Below, one piece after another: positions 24,331-36,575 of a stretch of DNA of 64,000 bases. The stretch lies in contig CM049311.1 of the NCBI GenBank assembly GCA_026874595.1, forward strand, positions 65,203,953 to 65,267,952, read 5' to 3'. This DNA is from Sipunculus nudus. Its lineage: Eukaryota > Annelida > Sipuncula > Golfingiida > Sipunculidae. The notes under the pieces were generated by a model. That model was not told the DNA's origin. It ran no database searches and worked only from the letters and a program-made list of their open reading frames with translations. Each line of letters starts with the position of its first letter. Within the stretch, counting starts at the first letter, position 1. A program made the translations under genes and the position numbers.

Positions 24331-26646
24331 TTTTTAGCTCAGCTGACTTTCAGTCATGCTGGGCTATAGCGATGGGTCTTTGTCTGTGGTCCTTCCGTCT
24401 GTCCGGCCGGCCGGCCGTTAGCAGGGCACAAATCGTAACCGTAGGGGCTAGATACATGAACCTTATGCAGTCTTAGAGGTTCTAAAAAGATCTCCTTGCA
24501 AACCTGAAATTAGGTCACTGCGACCTATATTCTCGAAGTTATGGGGTGTGTTTGCACCCCCCAGAAAGAATTCTTTTAGCCAAAATTTTCATCCCAAACC
24601 TTCCATCTTTCACATACAGCTCACCTACTAACAGGGGAAGAACCATAATTATTTTGAGGTCACAAGGTCAAAGGTCAAGGTCACAGAACCAACTTCTTTG
24701 AAAAGCCTGTGGATGCATTTTAAGCCAAACCTTTCATCCCAATTCTTTGATCTTTCACATATAGCTCACCTACTGTGTGGGCGAAGAATCCTATAGATGT
24801 TGAGGTCACAAGGTCAAAGGTCAGGGTCACAGGGTCCACTTCTTTGAAAAGGTTGTGGACACATTTCAAGCTAGACCTTTCATTCCAAACCTTTCAGCAC
24901 TGCTATCGCTTCTCTGCCAACAGGGGAAAAGACCTGTTGATTTTGAGGTCAAAGGTCAAGTTCACAGCACCCTCTTCTTGCGTGGAGTCATTTTCAGGCA
25001 AACTTTTCAATCTATACTTTCCATCTGTCATATATGGCTTACCTGCCATTAGGGGAAGAAGCCTATTGATGTTGAGTTCAAAAGGTCAAAGGTCAAGGTC
25101 ACAATATTGTTCTAAATGCTTGTGAACATATTTCAAGTGAAACTTATTAACCCAAACCTTCAGTCATTCACATATGCCACATCTATGCATCACTGAATGT
25201 GATTCAAACTTCATATTTATGGGTCTTTTTGCATGGAGAAATAACTAATTGATTTTGAGGTCAGCTGGTCAGGAGGTTAAAGGTTGCAGGTCTAAGTTAT
25301 TCACTCATTGGTTGCCAAGTAATTACACCCGTCCAGATGTAAGTAGTTAACCATCATTTAGAAAGAATCCATTTGATATGTGGGCAAAAGGCCAAGGTCA
25401 TAGGTCAGGGATGTTCACAATAACTTATTTTGTAGACCATATCTATTTTTCTTGTACATATAACCATTGGTTATGGTACATCTCACTGTGTGGCTGTAAT
25501 TGTGAGTGATGCTGGTGACATATGACTCTCTTTTGTATCAGCCTGTTAAGTGATAAGGCTGAGTGATAAATACCTCATTACTGCATAACAAAAACACTGT
25601 TGCCGGAATGCTTCAGCCAGGCATTAAGACTGTGAGAGTATAATATTAAGGTTTAGCTACTGATTTATAAGATGATGTGAACATTTTGCAGTTTATTTTA
25701 TGGAATCTTAGCAATAAACTTAGTTTCCTTGATTTCTGAATATTTTTATATAAATCACGATATATAAAAGCAAGTGTTTGTTCTCATAATATGTGGATGT
25801 GTACCTGGATTTAGGATGGCTTTTTTTTATTACAAGACCTTCTGTCATGCTTTCTGCATTTCTTTTCTTTCAGGTTTTGCAGTTTACCTACCCTGCTGAT
25901 CCCATTGAAAAGCAGAGTGATAATAAAAAATATTGGACTTACACTTTACATTTGCATATCTATAAATCTAATATGAGGGCCTGAATATGCCTTTTGAATT
26001 GTTTTGGACATTCATTACTGGAACATCCTTTGGAGAATTTGCTACAAGTTTGGTCTCTTATTGAAGGATGTGTGATATCAAATGTCAGACTTGTCAGAAA
26101 TCCATTATGTCTGCCAGTTAGCCACCTTAGACATCCTTTTGTCAGTGCAGTTTCAGTGATTTTTAGCTCAGCTGACTTTTAGTCATGCTGTGCTATAGCG
26201 ATTGGTCTTTGTCCGTCGTTCTTCCGTCTGTCCGTCCGGCCAGCCGTCCGGCTGTTAGCAGGGCACAAATTGTTACTGTAAGGGCTAGATACATGAACCC
26301 TATGCAGTCTTAGAGGTTCTAAAAAGATCTCCTTGCAGATCTGAAATTAGGTCACTGTGACCTATATTCTCTGAGTAACGGGGTGTGTTTGCACCTCCCA
26401 GAATTAATTCATATAGCCAAAATAATCATCCCAAACCTTACATGTCAATAGAGGAACAAACCATTTGATATTTAGGTCTTAGGGTCAAAGGTCAATGTCA
26501 CAGGACCAGCTTCTTGAAAAAAATTGTGGATGCATTTCAAGTCATCCCAAATCTTCCATCTTCCAAGTATGGTCAGGTACCATATGGTATACCATCAGGC
26601 TTTAAATACAGGTCATGCTGAGCGTCATGACCCATGGGTCACTTGT
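24331..26646 (+). mobile_element. F1-type element(s) with two heads and one tail
   Basis: Heads with AGCTCAGCTGACTTT..AGTCATGCTG are at about 24334 and 26164, each followed by a GTCC-type run and a GTTAGCAGGGCACAAAT phrase. The single tail, GCTGAGCGTCATGACCCATGGGTCACTTGTT, is at 26618-26646. Between about 24590 and 25130 lie ~145-bp units rich in AGGTCA repeats. It could be one element with an internal duplication or a short 485-bp element (26160-26646) next to a truncated one. Confidence 0.6.
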
Positions 26647-27325
26647 TCTGAATATGAACTTAATTGCAAAATGAAATCAGGTGTAGCAGGTTCTTGTGAA
26701 AGGTGTATAGGCTTCATGTACCATCCAAATTTTGTGAAAGATATATTTTTTAATATCCTTGCACATGGATTTCAGCATTAGATTTTACCTAAATAAGATA
26801 CCCTATAAGATGGGTCATATCTGATTCATAAGGCCACATGGAAGCACTGTGGTGGCCGTTTGATATATAGTGGGCTTTCATCAGTCATGATAATGTCATG
26901 AAATTTTGATCTTCTCTAAGTGTATAAGCCCATGGAAAAGTAAGAAAGTGGATTGTATCCATGGTGTTAAAAACTAGACTCTGATGTCCATTATGGACTT
27001 TCAATATTGTAGACTTTAAATCAGTTAAATTTCATGAAAAGGTCTGACATAAGGTCATGACATGAGAGGCTATCTTTGATAAGAACAGAAATACACTAGG
27101 ACTTAATGTGAATACAGGTCTACATAAAAATTAATTTTGTGCTTGTGATACCAGAACCATTATCCCTGAACCTTTTATGAAAATCTGTATATTGCTCTTG
27201 AGTTGCCCTGCTAAGATAAAAGAACTCCTGGGTTAAAGATGCATTGTCAAAATTAACAAACATTATTTCATGTGCTTTAGAATGTTTCATTAATAACAAA
27301 AATTAAAGAAAGTTTTTTTTTTCAG
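26647..27325 (+). other. Intron sequence upstream of the first visible DENND5 exon
   Basis: Low-complexity AT-rich sequence ending in a good polypyrimidine tract and TTCAG at 27325. The preceding exon was not found. Confidence 0.6.
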
Positions 27326-27875
27326 CTGTGCCATCCACGAGGACTGTCATTCAAGTCACAGCGAGACCAGCGCAAGTCTAGCTTCCATTCCTTCATCATT
27401 ACAAAGGAGGATGGCACCAAATCTTACGGTGCCGCATATACCTTTTACGAAAAGGTGACATGCCCGTCCATCTGTGATGCCATGCAGACTTTACAGCACA
27501 TGCACATGGCTGAGCTGAGTAATGTACAGTCACGGACATTATATTCTCATCTGGGTACCACAGTGTTTGACCGCAGTCCTCGCACCCACCGACGCACGAC
27601 AGAAGAACACCCAAACCACCAGCGAACTTACAGTTCCCATAAAGACACACTTTACGTCAGCAAGTGCGTGTGTGTGCTGTCACAGCTGCCCTTGCTTCAT
27701 GTGTTCAGGAAGTTTTTACAGTTGCTGGTGGATATGGTCTGTGCTGGGGAGGTACCAGAACTTCCCTGGGAGAGCTACATCTACAATATCATACACGAAG
27801 TGCCATTACCTCCACAGGGCCGCAGCATGAAGTTCTCTACCTTCAAACAGCAGCATGTAATATGTCAGAGACCAG
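27326..27875 (+). CDS. DENND5: DENND5-like Rab exchange factor, exon A (uDENN to cDENN)
   Basis: This is the first visible exon of a DENN-domain guanine-nucleotide exchange factor. In animals DENND5A/B (Rab6IP1) activate Rab39 and bind Rab6 on Golgi/endosome membranes; that role is known for the family and inferred here. The exon starts in phase 0 after TTTTTTTTCAG and encodes LCHPRGLSFKSQ, FHSFIITKEDGTKSYGAAYT and AMQTLQHMHMAE, typical uDENN text, then DTLYVSKCVCVLS and WESYIYNIIHEVPLPPQGRS, the start of cDENN. It ends CAG|GTAAAC in phase 1. It has 183 codons with no stop. Compared with human DENND5A (recalled) the order is identical, but the linker around SPRTHRRTTEEH differs. The part before LCHP, with the start codon, must be on earlier exons. 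Confidence 0.93.
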
Positions 27876-27984
27876 GTAAACCCAGTTTACTTCACTACTT
27901 TGTGTTATTATTGTGTATGTATGCTTTTTATATTCTTATGTGCGGTAAAATTGAATGAAAACAAATATATATAAGTATAGACTT

Positions 27985-28380
27985 AGAAGATATTTCTCAG
28001 GAACCACTGGGTGGATTGTTATAAAACTTGCTATGATCATTGGCACTAATGGTTTGTAACTACTGCACAAGTTTGGTGCTGCCACCTACAATTTCTGATT
28101 TTTTTTTAAATTTTATCTCTAAAAGTATTCAACACAGGAACATTTTTTCTGCAGTGCTGATGTATATCAACAAAATCTCGGTCAAGTTTGAAGATGGGTG
28201 ACCTTGACCTACTTTTCAAGGTCACAGCTTGTAATAAAAAAAAAAATAGGAGCTTATATTTCTCAGGAACCACTGGGTGGATTGTTATGAAACATGGTAT
28301 GGTCATTTGCCTTGATGATCTGTAAGTGCTGCATGAGTTTGGGGGTGCCAGACTTTCAAAGGTACTACATACCTCTCTAG
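27985..28380 (+). mobile_element. Truncated Helitron-like tail
   Basis: Two units about 265 bp apart share CAGGAACCACTGGGTGGATTG (near 27995 and 28264). The stretch ends ACCTCTCTAG followed by TTT, a CTAG terminus like F2-F4. No head was found, so it is 5'-truncated. Confidence 0.5.
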
Positions 28381-28639
28381 TTTAAATTTATAACTTGAAC
28401 AAGAGACATATGTACAGATATACATCCATGTGAGAACAAATATTTTATACCTCTTACTGTTACCTCCCATAAATACTATTTTGAGGGCTTTTGTCAGCTT
28501 ATGCTGATATTCTAGTATTTCTTTGGAGCAGCATAGGACAGCATGAAACAGGGAAGGTTATTGTCATGTATTAAAAAAAACTTGAAAATATTAAAATTAT
28601 TGAGGTCACAGATTTATTGATATCATTGCTTTGCATATA

Positions 28640-29921
28640 GATGGAGAGGCTTAAAACTCAGATAAAATATAATGATAATATGTGCACATGTTGCTCCTGA
28701 AAATTCAGTCCTTGTATAACAGTATGGAAGAAATTGAGGGTATACTTAGACTAGAAAATATTCTATTTGAAATGCTATCAAAATATGGGGATTTAAATTT
28801 TATCCTCATGGGTGATTTTAATGCAAGAATAGGCAATATGCATGATTTTATTGACAACCATGAAGTAGGGTTTGTTAGTGTTTGTGATGGCTATCCTGTA
28901 GATGAGTTAAACATGGTTAGAAATTCAAAAGATAGTAAAGTAAACAAATTTAGTTACTCTCTACAACAACTCTTGGCTGTACTTTTAATGTACATATTGT
29001 CAATGGCAGGTTTTCACCAGACTTAACAGGGGAATAAACATATGTCACACACTTAGGGCAGAGTGTTGTGGACTACATAATTATCAGTTCTGGTCTTTTC
29101 TATACAGTATCATCATTTTCAGTGTTAACTAATGATATGTCTGACCATTTTCCAAGATAAGATGTAAGATGTACCATTCATTCTGCTGTAAATTCATCTG
29201 AAAAGAAAATCTTAATGAAGTCATCACTATGGCATTAATACATTTTGAAATCAAAGGAACCAGAAGACTTGGCAAGTTTATCTAATGAGGAATGTTGTAA
29301 AACATATTTTTAAGAGTTTAACACATTTATTGATTGTGATATTGATAAAGCCTTTCACTGATTATATAAAGTGATACATATGGTCTCTTGAGAACACAAA
29401 AATAATAACTATCACAAGTCAGCCTGCTTAGTGGGGCCAGGAATGAAGCTGTGCTAAATCAATAAAGAATAAGGGATTTATTAAATACAGAAGTTCAGGA
29501 AGCACTCAAGATCTGGTATTATGTAAAAATGAAAAGAAGAGGTTCAGATATTTCTGTAATAAGAAAAAAAAAAGAAAATAAAGCAGCAAGAGAGAGTAAT
29601 GAAGGTATTTCATGTAAAAGGAAACCATGAACTTTGGAAATACCTTAAAATCTTTAAATGGAAAACTAAAATATCCAATATAGATGCTAGACAGTGACTT
29701 GAGTACTTCAAGGGACTACTTAATAGTAATAAGACTGATATTGTTAAAGATAAGTCTATGGTAAAAATGTATACAGAATGATTCATACAATGAGAAAACA
29801 GGTGGTGACCTTAACATTGATATTAGTGTTAATGAAATCCAACAAGCTGTGCAACAGATGAAAACAGGTAAATCTCCTGGTCCTGATGGAATTTTATTAG
29901 AAATAATAGTATCTATTTGTA
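28640..29921 (+). pseudogene. Decayed LINE retrotransposon, endonuclease and start of reverse transcriptase
   Basis: The frame from 28682 includes the endonuclease signature ILMGDFNARIG and a following RNSKD segment, as in the APE-type endonuclease of CR1/Jockey/L1-like LINEs. Several frameshifts and stops later, at about 29830-29910, comes EIQQAVQQMKTGKSPGPDGI, the N-terminal motif of LINE reverse transcriptases. The 5' end is truncated, as is usual for LINEs. The catalytic palm motif is not found. The element is dead and is interrupted by an F3 insertion at 29921/29922. The clade is not assignable from this much sequence. Confidence 0.85.
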
Positions 29922-32119
29922 TCGCCAGACATAGTCTGGAGATACTATGGTTTAGGCACGGTCGTGCTGCCGCCGCCGCCGCCGAGATTTCTTTTGGACA
30001 CAATAACTCAAAAAATATTTCACGGATCTTTACCAAACTTTGTATATGTATAGATATGGGTGAGAGGACGACGCCTATTTAAAATGAGGTCATGACCTCA
30101 ACTAGGAGAGTGACCTTGACCTTGAATAGGTTCAATTTTGGGGAAAATCACACAAATTCTTAAATATCTCAAGAAAACTTGCATGGTTTGATCCCAAAAT
30201 CAAGTTGATGGAAGATCATGGATAGGGTTGTCATGTTCCAGAAACTGGTGGCGCCACCTATTATTCTTTACTTGTTTTCATGCCGTTTAATATCCCCAAA
30301 ATTGCTACTTGACAGTACTGTGAGCATTATAAGTCAAAAACTAATGGACAGATTTCTTTCATATTATGCAAATACATAGATATGGGTTATGGGATGATGT
30401 TTATTTAAATTGGGGTCATGACCTTTCCTGTGAGAGTGGCCTTGACCTTGAATATTGCCATATATGGTGAAAATCACAAAAAATCATTAATTTCTCAATA
30501 AGGGATGCATGCATCTTGGATGGTAATGTCATGTACCGGAAACAGATGGCGCCACCTGTTATTCTTTTACTTGTTTTCGTGCAGTTTAATACCCCATCAT
30601 TGCCACTTAACAGTACATTTATAACCTTTGAGCATTATAAGTCAAAAACTAATGGACAGATTTCTTTCATATTATGCATATACATAGACATGGGTTATGG
30701 GATGATGTATATATAAATTGGGGTCATGACCTTTCCTATTAGAGTGGCCTTGACCTTGAATATTGCCATATATGGTGAAAATTGCACAAAATCATTAATA
30801 TCTCAATAAGGGATGCATGCATTGGTCCAAAAATCAACATGTTCAAAGATCTTGGAAAGTATTGTCATGTACCGGAAACAGGTGGCGCCACCTGTTATTC
30901 TTTTACTTGTTTTGTGCCGTTTAATACCCCATCATTGCCATTTATCAGTACTGTGAGCATTATAAGTCAAAAACTAATGGACAAATTTCTTTCATATTAT
31001 GCATATACATGGATATGGGTTATAGGATAATGTTTATTTGAATAGGGGTCATGACCTTTCCAATGAGTGGCCTTGACCTTGAATATTGCCATATATGGTG
31101 AAAATCACACAAAATCATTAATTTCTCAATAAGGGATGCATGCATTGGTCCAAAAATCAACTTGACCGAAGATCTTGGATAGTGATGTCATGTACGGGGA
31201 AACAGTTGGCGCCACCTGTTATTCTTTTACTTGTTTTCGTGCCGTTTAATACCCCATCATTGCCACTTAACTGTATATTTATGACCTGTGAGCATTATAA
31301 GTCAAAAACTAATGGACAGATTTCTTTCATATTATGCATATACATAGACATAGGTTATGGGATGATGTATATATAAATTGGGGTCATGACCTTTCCTATT
31401 AGAGTGGCCTTGACCTTGAATATTGCCATATATGGTGAAAATTACACAAAATCATTAATATCTCAATAAGGGATGCATGCATTGGTCCAAAAATCAACAT
31501 GTTCGAAGATCTTGGAAAGTATTGTCATGTACCGGAAACAGGTGGCGCCACCTGTTATTCTTTTACTTGTTTTGTGCCGTTTAATACCCCATCATTGCCA
31601 TTTATCAGTACTGTGAGCATTATAAGTCAAAAACGAATGGACAAATTTCTTTCATATTATGCATATACATGGATATGGGTTATAGGATAATGTTTATTTG
31701 AATAGGGGTGCTGACCTTTCCAATGAGTGGCCTTGACCTTGAATATTGCCATATATGGTGAAAATCACACAAAATCATTAATTTCTCAATAAGGGATGCA
31801 TTGATTGGTCCAAAAATCAACTTGAACGAAGATCTTGGATAGTGTTGTCATGTACGGGAAACAGGTGGTGCCACCTGTTATTCTTTTACTTGTTTTCGTG
31901 CCGTTTAATACCCCATCATTGCCTCTTAACAGTAATGTGAGCATTATAAGTGATGATGTATATTGAAATTTGGATCATGACCTTTTCTATGAGAATGACC
32001 TTTTCTATGAGTGTGGTCTGATATTAATTGTTGCTGAAGATGGGGGGCCTATTCTTAAAGGGGGGGGGGATTAATTGTCTGGGGATACTATGGCACCTGC
32101 GGTGCCAAGAAATATCTAG
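29922..32119 (+). mobile_element. F3 Helitron-like element inserted in the LINE
   Basis: TC start after A; head hairpin CCAGACATAGTCTGG, GATACTATGG and (CCG)n. The core has ~330-bp units with CAGGTGGCGCCACCTG-type palindromes (near 30247, 30545, 30881, 31207, 31550, 31865). Lines of sequence repeat at exactly 660 bp across about 30590-31860, so pairs of units were duplicated together. The end has TTAATTGTCTGGGG, hairpin GGCACCTGCGGTGCC and CTAG at 32116-32119, followed by T. This is the best-preserved F3 copy in the window. Confidence 0.88.
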
Positions 32120-32210
32120 TTTTTAATTGATTTTACCTTCATTGCAATCATTATATAATAATATATTACACACAGGTTCTTTTCCAGAGGAGTGGTGCAA
32201 AGCAATATTT
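32120..32210 (+). pseudogene. LINE continuation after the F3 insertion
   Basis: About 55 bases in, one frame reads GSFPEEWCKAIF, the reverse-transcriptase segment that normally follows the GKSPGPDGI motif by some 30 residues. This shows the LINE continues across the insertion. Confidence 0.75.
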
Positions 32211-34631
32211 CTACAACTTGAACATTGAAAGAATGTATATATATATATACCCATATTTGTTAAAAATGTGTTTAGCACTCAAAGCCTCGCCGTCGAAATA
32301 TTTTAAGTCCATATGGTTTTACATGTACTAACTTATACCAACTTTTATGTGAATAGGTGAATTTAAGTGTTTTGGAGTGTATAGGACCCAGGACTGGTAT
32401 TTTTGCAGTCATGGAAGCTCCATAGAAATTTCAGATTACTTCTCCAAAATCTGTAGCTATGTAGCTGCTCTCATCTTGATCATTTAATTTTTCAAATTTC
32501 ATGGGGATGAGGATAGTTTTATTTGAATCTGATTTGAACTTTACACTGGACACTTTTTGCTGGGGGCTTTCCTGTTGAGTAAGTGATCCAGTCAAGTTAA
32601 ATGAAGTCCAGATGGTCCAGGTAGCATTGTTTCATATCCTAAAATTTAAAAAGGCGCAATCACATCTGAGCTGTGGTCTTCTGCGACTGGTACAAGTCAC
32701 AGAAAACAGGTGATTGTCATGATTGTCTGGTTTGGTTTTGTTGTTTTTTCTTGCAGATATTAAAGGCGTGTGTGTACAAAATGTCATGACAAAATGGCAT
32801 AGGCCAGAAGGTAGAAGAACTTCCCTTAAGTTCAGGTGTTCAGGCTGCATACAAGAGATACTACTGTTTTGTAGGAAAACATGATACAATGATGGAGTAG
32901 TTCTAGATGCAAGGAAAACAGCTGACAAGGATATTGTAGTATTGTAGCAGATGGAATTATGCTGTTTTTTTGCAGGTAGCACATTATCTTTTGTTCCCTG
33001 TTAACCTGTGTTTCCTTAAAGATGATTTGTATTGATGTAAAGTCTTGTACAGCTGGTTTTCTTGTGGTCTTAGGCTTTTAAGGAAATGTTAAGTAAAATA
33101 TGTTGTGACTGATAAGGGTTGCTAACTTTTCTGTGTGCTATTTGTCAGGAAATAACTGCTATCTGTAGAAAACAGAGAGAAGCAAACATGTTGCAGAAAT
33201 TGCTGTTACACACATTAGATGTCATTCACATTGAAATTTTCAATAAAGTTATGAACACTTTATAAAAACTATTAATGGTATTGTGCAGGCCCCTTCTACT
33301 GGTATACCAGACTTTCTTGAGAGATCAAATCAGGGGGTCACAGGCAGGTCATGACAAAATGAAAAACCTATGGTCCGTTTCATCCCCTCTTGTCCACCTG
33401 TTTTTTGCTATGAAAATTTTTATTAGGTATATTTCAAGGGAAACAATTATAGTGTAGACGAGAGGATTACAGAACCTAATTTTCAACTAGGTAGCTAAAT
33501 TCCTACCTTATGCCATGTTTGAGTAACAGAATTTTCTGAAAATATGAGAAATCAGTCTATATTTTACAACATATCATACCCTCTTATGGCGGTCAAGGTC
33601 ATTGGTCACATGTAAAAACAGCCTCAACTGACAGCTCCTGATTGGATGATCTCATTTAAACACACTTTAAAAAATATAACCAGCTAAAACAAAGATGGCT
33701 ACTTATGGAGGGACACACAATATCTGCCAGATCATGATAAAGAGACTAAAATGTTGTGAAACATGAACCAGGGATTTATTGTAAAATTCTTAACTGCCAT
33801 ATTAGGTTGTCACTTCCATATGTTGTTTACTTGGAAAATATTGAAAAATATAAACTTTTAAGTAAATCATCTACAAAAAAAAAGGTGGACAGCAGGTGGT
33901 GAAATGGACTACATGTATAGCTTTTCGCCAGTTAGTACAATAATACAAAGTATGGCTTTGTCTTGTGGCCAACTGTGGCCAAATAACACAGCAACTTTGG
34001 CTGATCAGTGCTCAAACTGGAGCCAATCTTACACATACAGGAAGGGCTGGCTGCTGGCAAACTAGTAAAACCCTACTCCATAGTCATAGCTGAGGGTAAT
34101 CTACAGGCCCACTTATTTAACTCAAATGACACAACATTGCTGTATCTGCTTGGAGTTGGCAAACTGGAGCCAAAGAACACCATGCCTTGCCTGATAAAAA
34201 GGTGGTCCATTAAGCTTATCCAGGTTCTGTGTGGTGGTCAGCTAGGTCAAAGAATGCCTTGTTTGATGGTCAGCATGACTTAATAACACAGCCTTGCCTT
34301 GACATGTAATCTGTTGTCCAACAGAGTATGGTGAATAGTTGTCTAGGGATCCAAATGAAGCAAGAGATCATGGCAAATTGTCAATTACTGATCAATTAAC
34401 CACTTAAACCCTGAAAAGTCCATTGTTCCAAGCCAATAACACTCAGACTAACACACAAAGGCCTTCCTTCCTCAGTAGCAAACAGCAGGCTCATGGCTTT
34501 ATGTCAGGTGGAACTGTAGAGCACAGGGAGACTGATTCCTCTGGATTTTAAGATGGGAAACAGCAAGACCTTCACTTAAGCTGTTATGATAAAGAAAAAA
34601 CACAGGGAGGTGAAAATTTTGGATGGAACTT
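32211..34631. other. DENND5 intron, no recognised feature
   Basis: I see no exon, RNA gene or clear repeat in this stretch. Confidence 0.5.
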
Positions 34632-34886
34632 GGAAGAACACAAAAGGGTGATAGTCTCAAAAAAAAGAAACACAAAAAGGTGATAGTCTCAGGTAGAAGA
34701 ACACAAAAAGGTGATAGTCTCAGATAGAAGAACACAAAAAGGTGATAGTCTCAGATAGAAGAACACAAAAAGGTGATAGTCTCAGATAGAAGAACACAAA
34801 AAGGTGATAGTCTCAGATAGAAGAACAAAAAAAGGTTATAGTCTCTGATAGGAGAACATAAAAAGGTAATAGTCTTAGATAGTAGA
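34632..34886 (+). repeat. 31-bp minisatellite
   Basis: About eight tandem copies of AACACAAAAAGGTGATAGTC plus TCAGATAGAAG. The outer copies are degenerate. Confidence 0.9.
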
Positions 34887-36379
34887 ACAGCAGTGGTGCC
34901 AGTGGTCAGGGAAATGTCAGGGAAAAATTATTAATTCAAGGACAGGGAATTCTGTGTTAATTAGGAAAGTCAGGGAATTGTTAATGGCTATGGTGACCAC
35001 AGTTGATTATCAGGTAAAGAGGGTTTTTTATCAATGATATAGTGGTATGTTTGCAGATTAAATCTTGTTTCCTTTTGATATTTGTAGAGCATGGATACAT
35101 AAGTATAGTACAACAATTAATCATAGGCTAGTTTTGTTTCTAATAAAGTTTTTATTGGGATTAGTGGTAAAATTATGTTTTTGAGACCAGACATGAAATT
35201 TGCATGGCAGTTTTTCCATGAAAACAAACTGAAAATCATGGAAAAATCAGGGTATTTCTTCAGATTGCTGCTGGCAATCTAAAAAAAAGATGATATTGTG
35301 TTACTTTTTTTTTAAATGAACAAAGAAACAGACTTTTCATTTAACATTTCAACTTGGCAGTCCTGTCATGTAGGTTGGAGCTAAATCTTACCTATCCATG
35401 TGAAAGGCTGTCCAAAAACAGACTCACCAAATCTTTTATTAGGAACATGAAATCTAATCTGGAATGTGTAAGATTAACAGTGATACAATATAGACTATGG
35501 TTTTGGTAAGGTCAGTGGTGCACTAAAAAGACTTTCTAAAATGGGATAACGGGGCTATAGGCTAGTGTTGGGAAACAGTTGTAATTTTAATGATTGATCA
35601 TCATTAAAAATCTGCTGATTGAAAATCTGTATTATTCCGTAGTCTTTGAGAATGAAATTCCTTACTAAAATGTAGACCTGTACATCAACTCCACTGTTAT
35701 ATATATATATAGGCCTACACATTGGCTAATATATCTAATTATTCAATAGCCTTCATGTGTATATTCTAAATTTTGGTGTGAATAAATTAGTTAACAAAAA
35801 TTTTTCTAAAGTTGCTAACATAAATTGAATGAAAGCATATCTATAACTCTGCACAAACTCTGCACACTTGTTACGGTTTTAAGGGAGTTTCAGGCTGCCT
35901 GATCTGACAGGTCAAAGTCGGCCCAAGGCTGTCCGATTTGCAAAAATATCTGTCTCTGGCAGTCTGAAAACTCTAAATGCGTAGCACTGATATAGTTTTA
36001 TATGGAAGATCACAGAAAGATGATGAGCTGTGACTGGTTTTCAATAAAGAACACAGAAATAGGATAGCCTTGGATAAAAGAACACAGAAAGATGATAGCC
36101 TGTGACTGATTTTATATAAATAAGCACAGTTAAATGATAGCCTGTGACTACCTGATTTGAATCAAAGAACACAGCAGTGGCTTATTGTACACCATGTACA
36201 GTATGCATCAGAATAAAGCTAGGCTATGTATCAAGAACGATAAAAATATGAGAGTCAATAAAACCTTGACTTTTGAACATTTTGTTTAAGAAATATGTTT
36301 TCAGGCTTACCCTTGAAAATGCATTTAGTTTGCTTGATATGAAGAAGATCTATGTACAAGGATAATGGCAACAGCATTG

Positions 36380-36385
<6 letters not shown>
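34887..36385. other. DENND5 intron sequence
   Basis: AT-rich; weakly repeated ACACAGAAA.GATGATAGCCTGTGACT phrases occur at about 36000-36180. No gene is supported. Confidence 0.5.

Positions 36386-36426
<41 letters not shown>
36386..36426 (+). repeat. (AT)n microsatellite
   Basis: A pure alternating AT run of about 40 bases lies 25 bases upstream of a DENND5 acceptor site. Its length could affect recognition of that exon. Confidence 0.9.
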
Positions 36427-36433
<7 letters not shown>

Positions 36434-36449
36434 ATGTATTATGTTACAG

Positions 36450-36575
36450 GTAACAATGAACTGCCACTATTAGAGTACCCCCTGCGGAGTATGTTTGACC
36501 TGCTTGGCGTGGACAATGTGCTCAGCATTTATGTTTGTGTCATGCTGGAACACCAGGTCCTCCTTTACTCTCAAG
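36450..36575 (+). CDS. DENND5: DENND5-like exon B (cDENN)
   Basis: It joins exon A in phase (G+GT, Gly) and reads NNELPLLEYPLRSMFDLLGV then DNVLSIYVCVMLEHQVLLYS. This matches the cDENN segment TNELPLFDFP..ELLGVENV of human DENND5A (recalled), including the hydrophobic helix before LLYSQ. The acceptor is ATGTTACAG, weak in pyrimidines, just after an AT microsatellite. The donor is AAG|GTAAGT in phase 1. It is a short exon of 126 bp. The intron that follows is 17.7 kb. Confidence 0.93.

Noticed and set aside
25874-25919. A possible DENND5 exon reading VLQFTYPADPIEKQ after TTTCTTTCAG, reminiscent of the VLxxYP start of uDENN.
   Set aside because: Exon A starts in phase 0, but the only nearby GT here would leave phase 1, and the text departs from the family after YP. 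It may be chance.
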